Below, in pieces: positions 62,673-64,000 of a stretch of 64,000 bases of DNA. Position 1 is the stretch's first letter, and each line of letters begins with the position of its first letter. The notes below the pieces were generated by a model, which saw only the letters and a program-made list of their open reading frames with translations, was not told the origin of the DNA and searched no databases. The stretch covers positions 3,906,001 through 3,970,000 of the forward strand of contig NZ_AP022582.1 in NCBI RefSeq assembly GCF_010731595.1, in the 5' to 3' direction. The DNA comes from Mycobacterium seoulense (GTDB lineage Bacteria > Actinomycetota > Actinomycetes > Mycobacteriales > Mycobacteriaceae). Position numbers and translations under genes: made by a program.

Positions 62673-64000
62673 AAGGGCGGCGGCTGGTTGCGTTCGGCGA
62701 TGCGGGCGGCGTTGAGCGCGCGTTCGGCGTCGATGCGGCGGGCTCGATCTTGTTGTCGGGTTCGGCGGCGTTTGGGCATCATGCCGCCGCGATCACCGAG
62801 AGAACCGTAGTCGGTTGATACGGTTGGCAATTCACCCGTTGGCACGCACAGTGCGGGAAACAACAGGCGGCTGCCCGGACGGGTGGTGTAGGTCCGGCCA
62901 CTCGGCGACGTCCAGACGACCGTGCCGTCCGGAAGCTGCTCGTCGCGCCAACCCGTCCAGAACGTTTTCACAAGGTGGTGCTTTCTGCACAGGCACTTGA
63001 GGTTGGACGCGTGGGTGGGCCCGAGCGGGTAGGGCACCGTGTGGTCGATGTCGGCGAACTCGGCGGGTCGATCGCATCCGGGGAATCGGCACGTCATGTC
63101 CCGGCACCGAATGAACCGTTCCAGCTCGGCCGAAGGGCGGTAACCCGGCTCCGGCTTTGCGTCGGCCGGATGGCGCACCGGGCGCACTTTGGCGCCGCCA
63201 TGGATCAGCTCGGCGAGCTGCGCCGGCAATACCACGCCGCCGCCGGGGATCAGCGCGGGCGGCCGCGGATCCGGGACGTCGGGCTCGGGATCTGGTGCCA
63301 GCGCCTCCGCCAGCGTCGTCTGGTCCGTGATGGGCCGTGATGGCCGCTCCCCCGACATGTGGGGGTCGGGGTCGGCGTCCAGCGCCGAAGCGTCGGCAAC
63401 GACGTGGATCACCACGCTGGCCGCCCGCCCGTCCTTTTCGGCGCCCGCCAGGCAGCCCGCGTTGCCGCAGCCACACGCGAGCCGGTCCGCGCCGGCTGCC
63501 AAGGCTCCCAGTGCGTCGGCGCGGCGCTGGGCGACGGTGCGCGGATCGTCGTCGCAGACCTCGTGGGCCATCTGCAGCAGGCGCCGGTCCAACACGGCCG
63601 CATCGTGCGCATAGAGCCGGCCCCACATCGAGGCGGTGCCCGACTCGTCATCGGATCGATCGATGACGACGTCGCGGCTGCGGGCCGCCGCGCGAGTTCG
63701 CCGCAAGGCGCCGGGATCGTATTGATCCACCACCGCGTCGATGGCCTGCGCCGTCTTGGTTGCCGACAGCGGCCCGAACCGCCTCGCGTCTTCCGCCAGG
63801 GTGGTATCGACCAATTGCAGTGTGTCGGGGTCCTTCACGAGGTCGGTGTGCCACACGATCGTCGCCGCGAGCCGGGCGCTGATCATCCCCTCGGCGAAGA
63901 GCGCCCCCACCCGCGGGAGCCGACTGCGCAGCGCGGCGGCCAAGTACATCTGCCCAGAGGCCATGGCGTGGCTGATGTTCTGTGCCGCGGCGACCTCGGC
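62669..64000 (-). CDS. 13E12-family DUF222/HNH endonuclease-like protein (5' end missing)
   Basis: The frame stays open through the right edge of the window (an [13 protein letters not shown] segment precedes the first visible Met), so the N-terminus is cut off. The N-terminal DUF222 part shows [11 protein letters not shown] and WHTDLV. The C-terminal HNH motif is [21 protein letters not shown] followed by [15 protein letters not shown], with zinc-binding cysteines and the catalytic His intact. 13E12 proteins are multicopy in mycobacteria and often regarded as mobile or repeated elements; biochemical role unproven. Confidence 0.9.
   Translation of the reverse strand, partial: AEVAAAQNISHAMASGQMYLAAALRSRLPRVGALFAEGMISARLAATIVWHTDLVKDPDTLQLVDTTLAEDARRFGPLSATKTAQAIDAVVDQYDPGALRRTRAAARSRDVVIDRSDDESGTASMWGRLYAHDAAVLDRRLLQMAHEVCDDDPRTVAQRRADALGALAAGADRLACGCGNAGCLAGAEKDGRAASVVIHVVADASALDADPDPHMSGERPSRPITDQTTLAEALAPDPEPDVPDPRPPALIPGGGVVLPAQLAELIHGGAKVRPVRHPADAKPEPGYRPSAELERFIRCRDMTCRFPGCDRPAEFADIDHTVPYPLGPTHASNLKCLCRKHHLVKTFWTGWRDEQLPDGTVVWTSPSGRTYTTRPGSRLLFPALCVPTGELPTVSTDYGSLGDRGGMMPKRRRTRQQDRARRIDAERALNAARIAERNQPPPF

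Noticed and set aside
62669..64000. HNH protein as a mobile-element endonuclease or intron
   Set aside because: Only the 13E12 DUF222/HNH pattern is visible; no terminal repeats, intron structure or target duplication in the window.

Overview
The window is GC-rich actinobacterial DNA and almost certainly comes from a non-tuberculous Mycobacterium. From about 26.9 kb to the right end the gene order follows the M. tuberculosis block Rv3718c-Rv3731: SRPBCC protein, FAD oxidase, cyclopropane-synthase-like methyltransferase, dnaX, aspartate aminotransferase, 4.5S RNA, tRNA-Ser, lucA, cutinase, epimerase, zinc dehydrogenase, PrimPol domain and ligC. That synteny rests on recalled family knowledge, not on a search. 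Several blocks interrupt it and are the accessory part of the window.

Region 1 (1-25.0 kb) is a giant lipopeptide-type non-ribosomal peptide synthetase (NRPS) locus of two translationally coupled genes. The first is cut by the left edge. The six adenylation domains are laid out as a ~7.65 kb bimodule (C-A-PCP-C-A-PCP-E) used twice. It is followed by C-A-PCP-R-C-A-nMT-PCP-R. A complete-looking thioester reductase therefore sits inside the second protein as well as at its end, and the two PCP-R blocks are near-copies. No thioesterase or MbtH-like gene is visible. Two SAM methyltransferase genes flank the 3' end.

Region 2 (26.9-35.7 kb) is conserved mycobacterial core: a lipid-modification pair (FAD oxidase plus methyltransferase), dnaX, aminotransferase, SRP RNA, tRNA-Ser(GGA), LucA and an enoyl-CoA hydratase.

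Region 3 (35.8-42.2 kb) carries an LpqH-like lipoprotein, then an island with a coupled TPR-like/CHAT-protease pair, a small divergent gene and a coupled pair of unrecognised proteins. The two coupled pairs start from leaderless-type promoters. This is the best candidate for an undescribed protease-centred system.

Region 4 (42.2-54.3 kb) holds lipid and oxidoreductase genes: a DapB-like dehydrogenase, two cutinases, a beta-lactamase-fold esterase, a WS/DGAT acyltransferase, two dehydrogenases and a P450. Two TetR regulators have clear palindromic operators. One palindrome occurs twice, at the tetR start site and at the convergent P450 start site.

Region 5 (54.3-64 kb) carries an isochorismatase-like hydrolase, a diaminopimelate-decarboxylase-like protein that has lost its PLP lysine and other active-site residues, a rhomboid-like protein, a secreted GH172 (DUF2961) protein, a tandem duplication of a ~43-residue lipoprotein gene, the divergent PrimPol-C/LigC repair pair, and a truncated 13E12-type HNH protein. 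Convergent genes are packed unusually tightly throughout: five pairs overlap by a shared CTAG or CTAA stop tetranucleotide.
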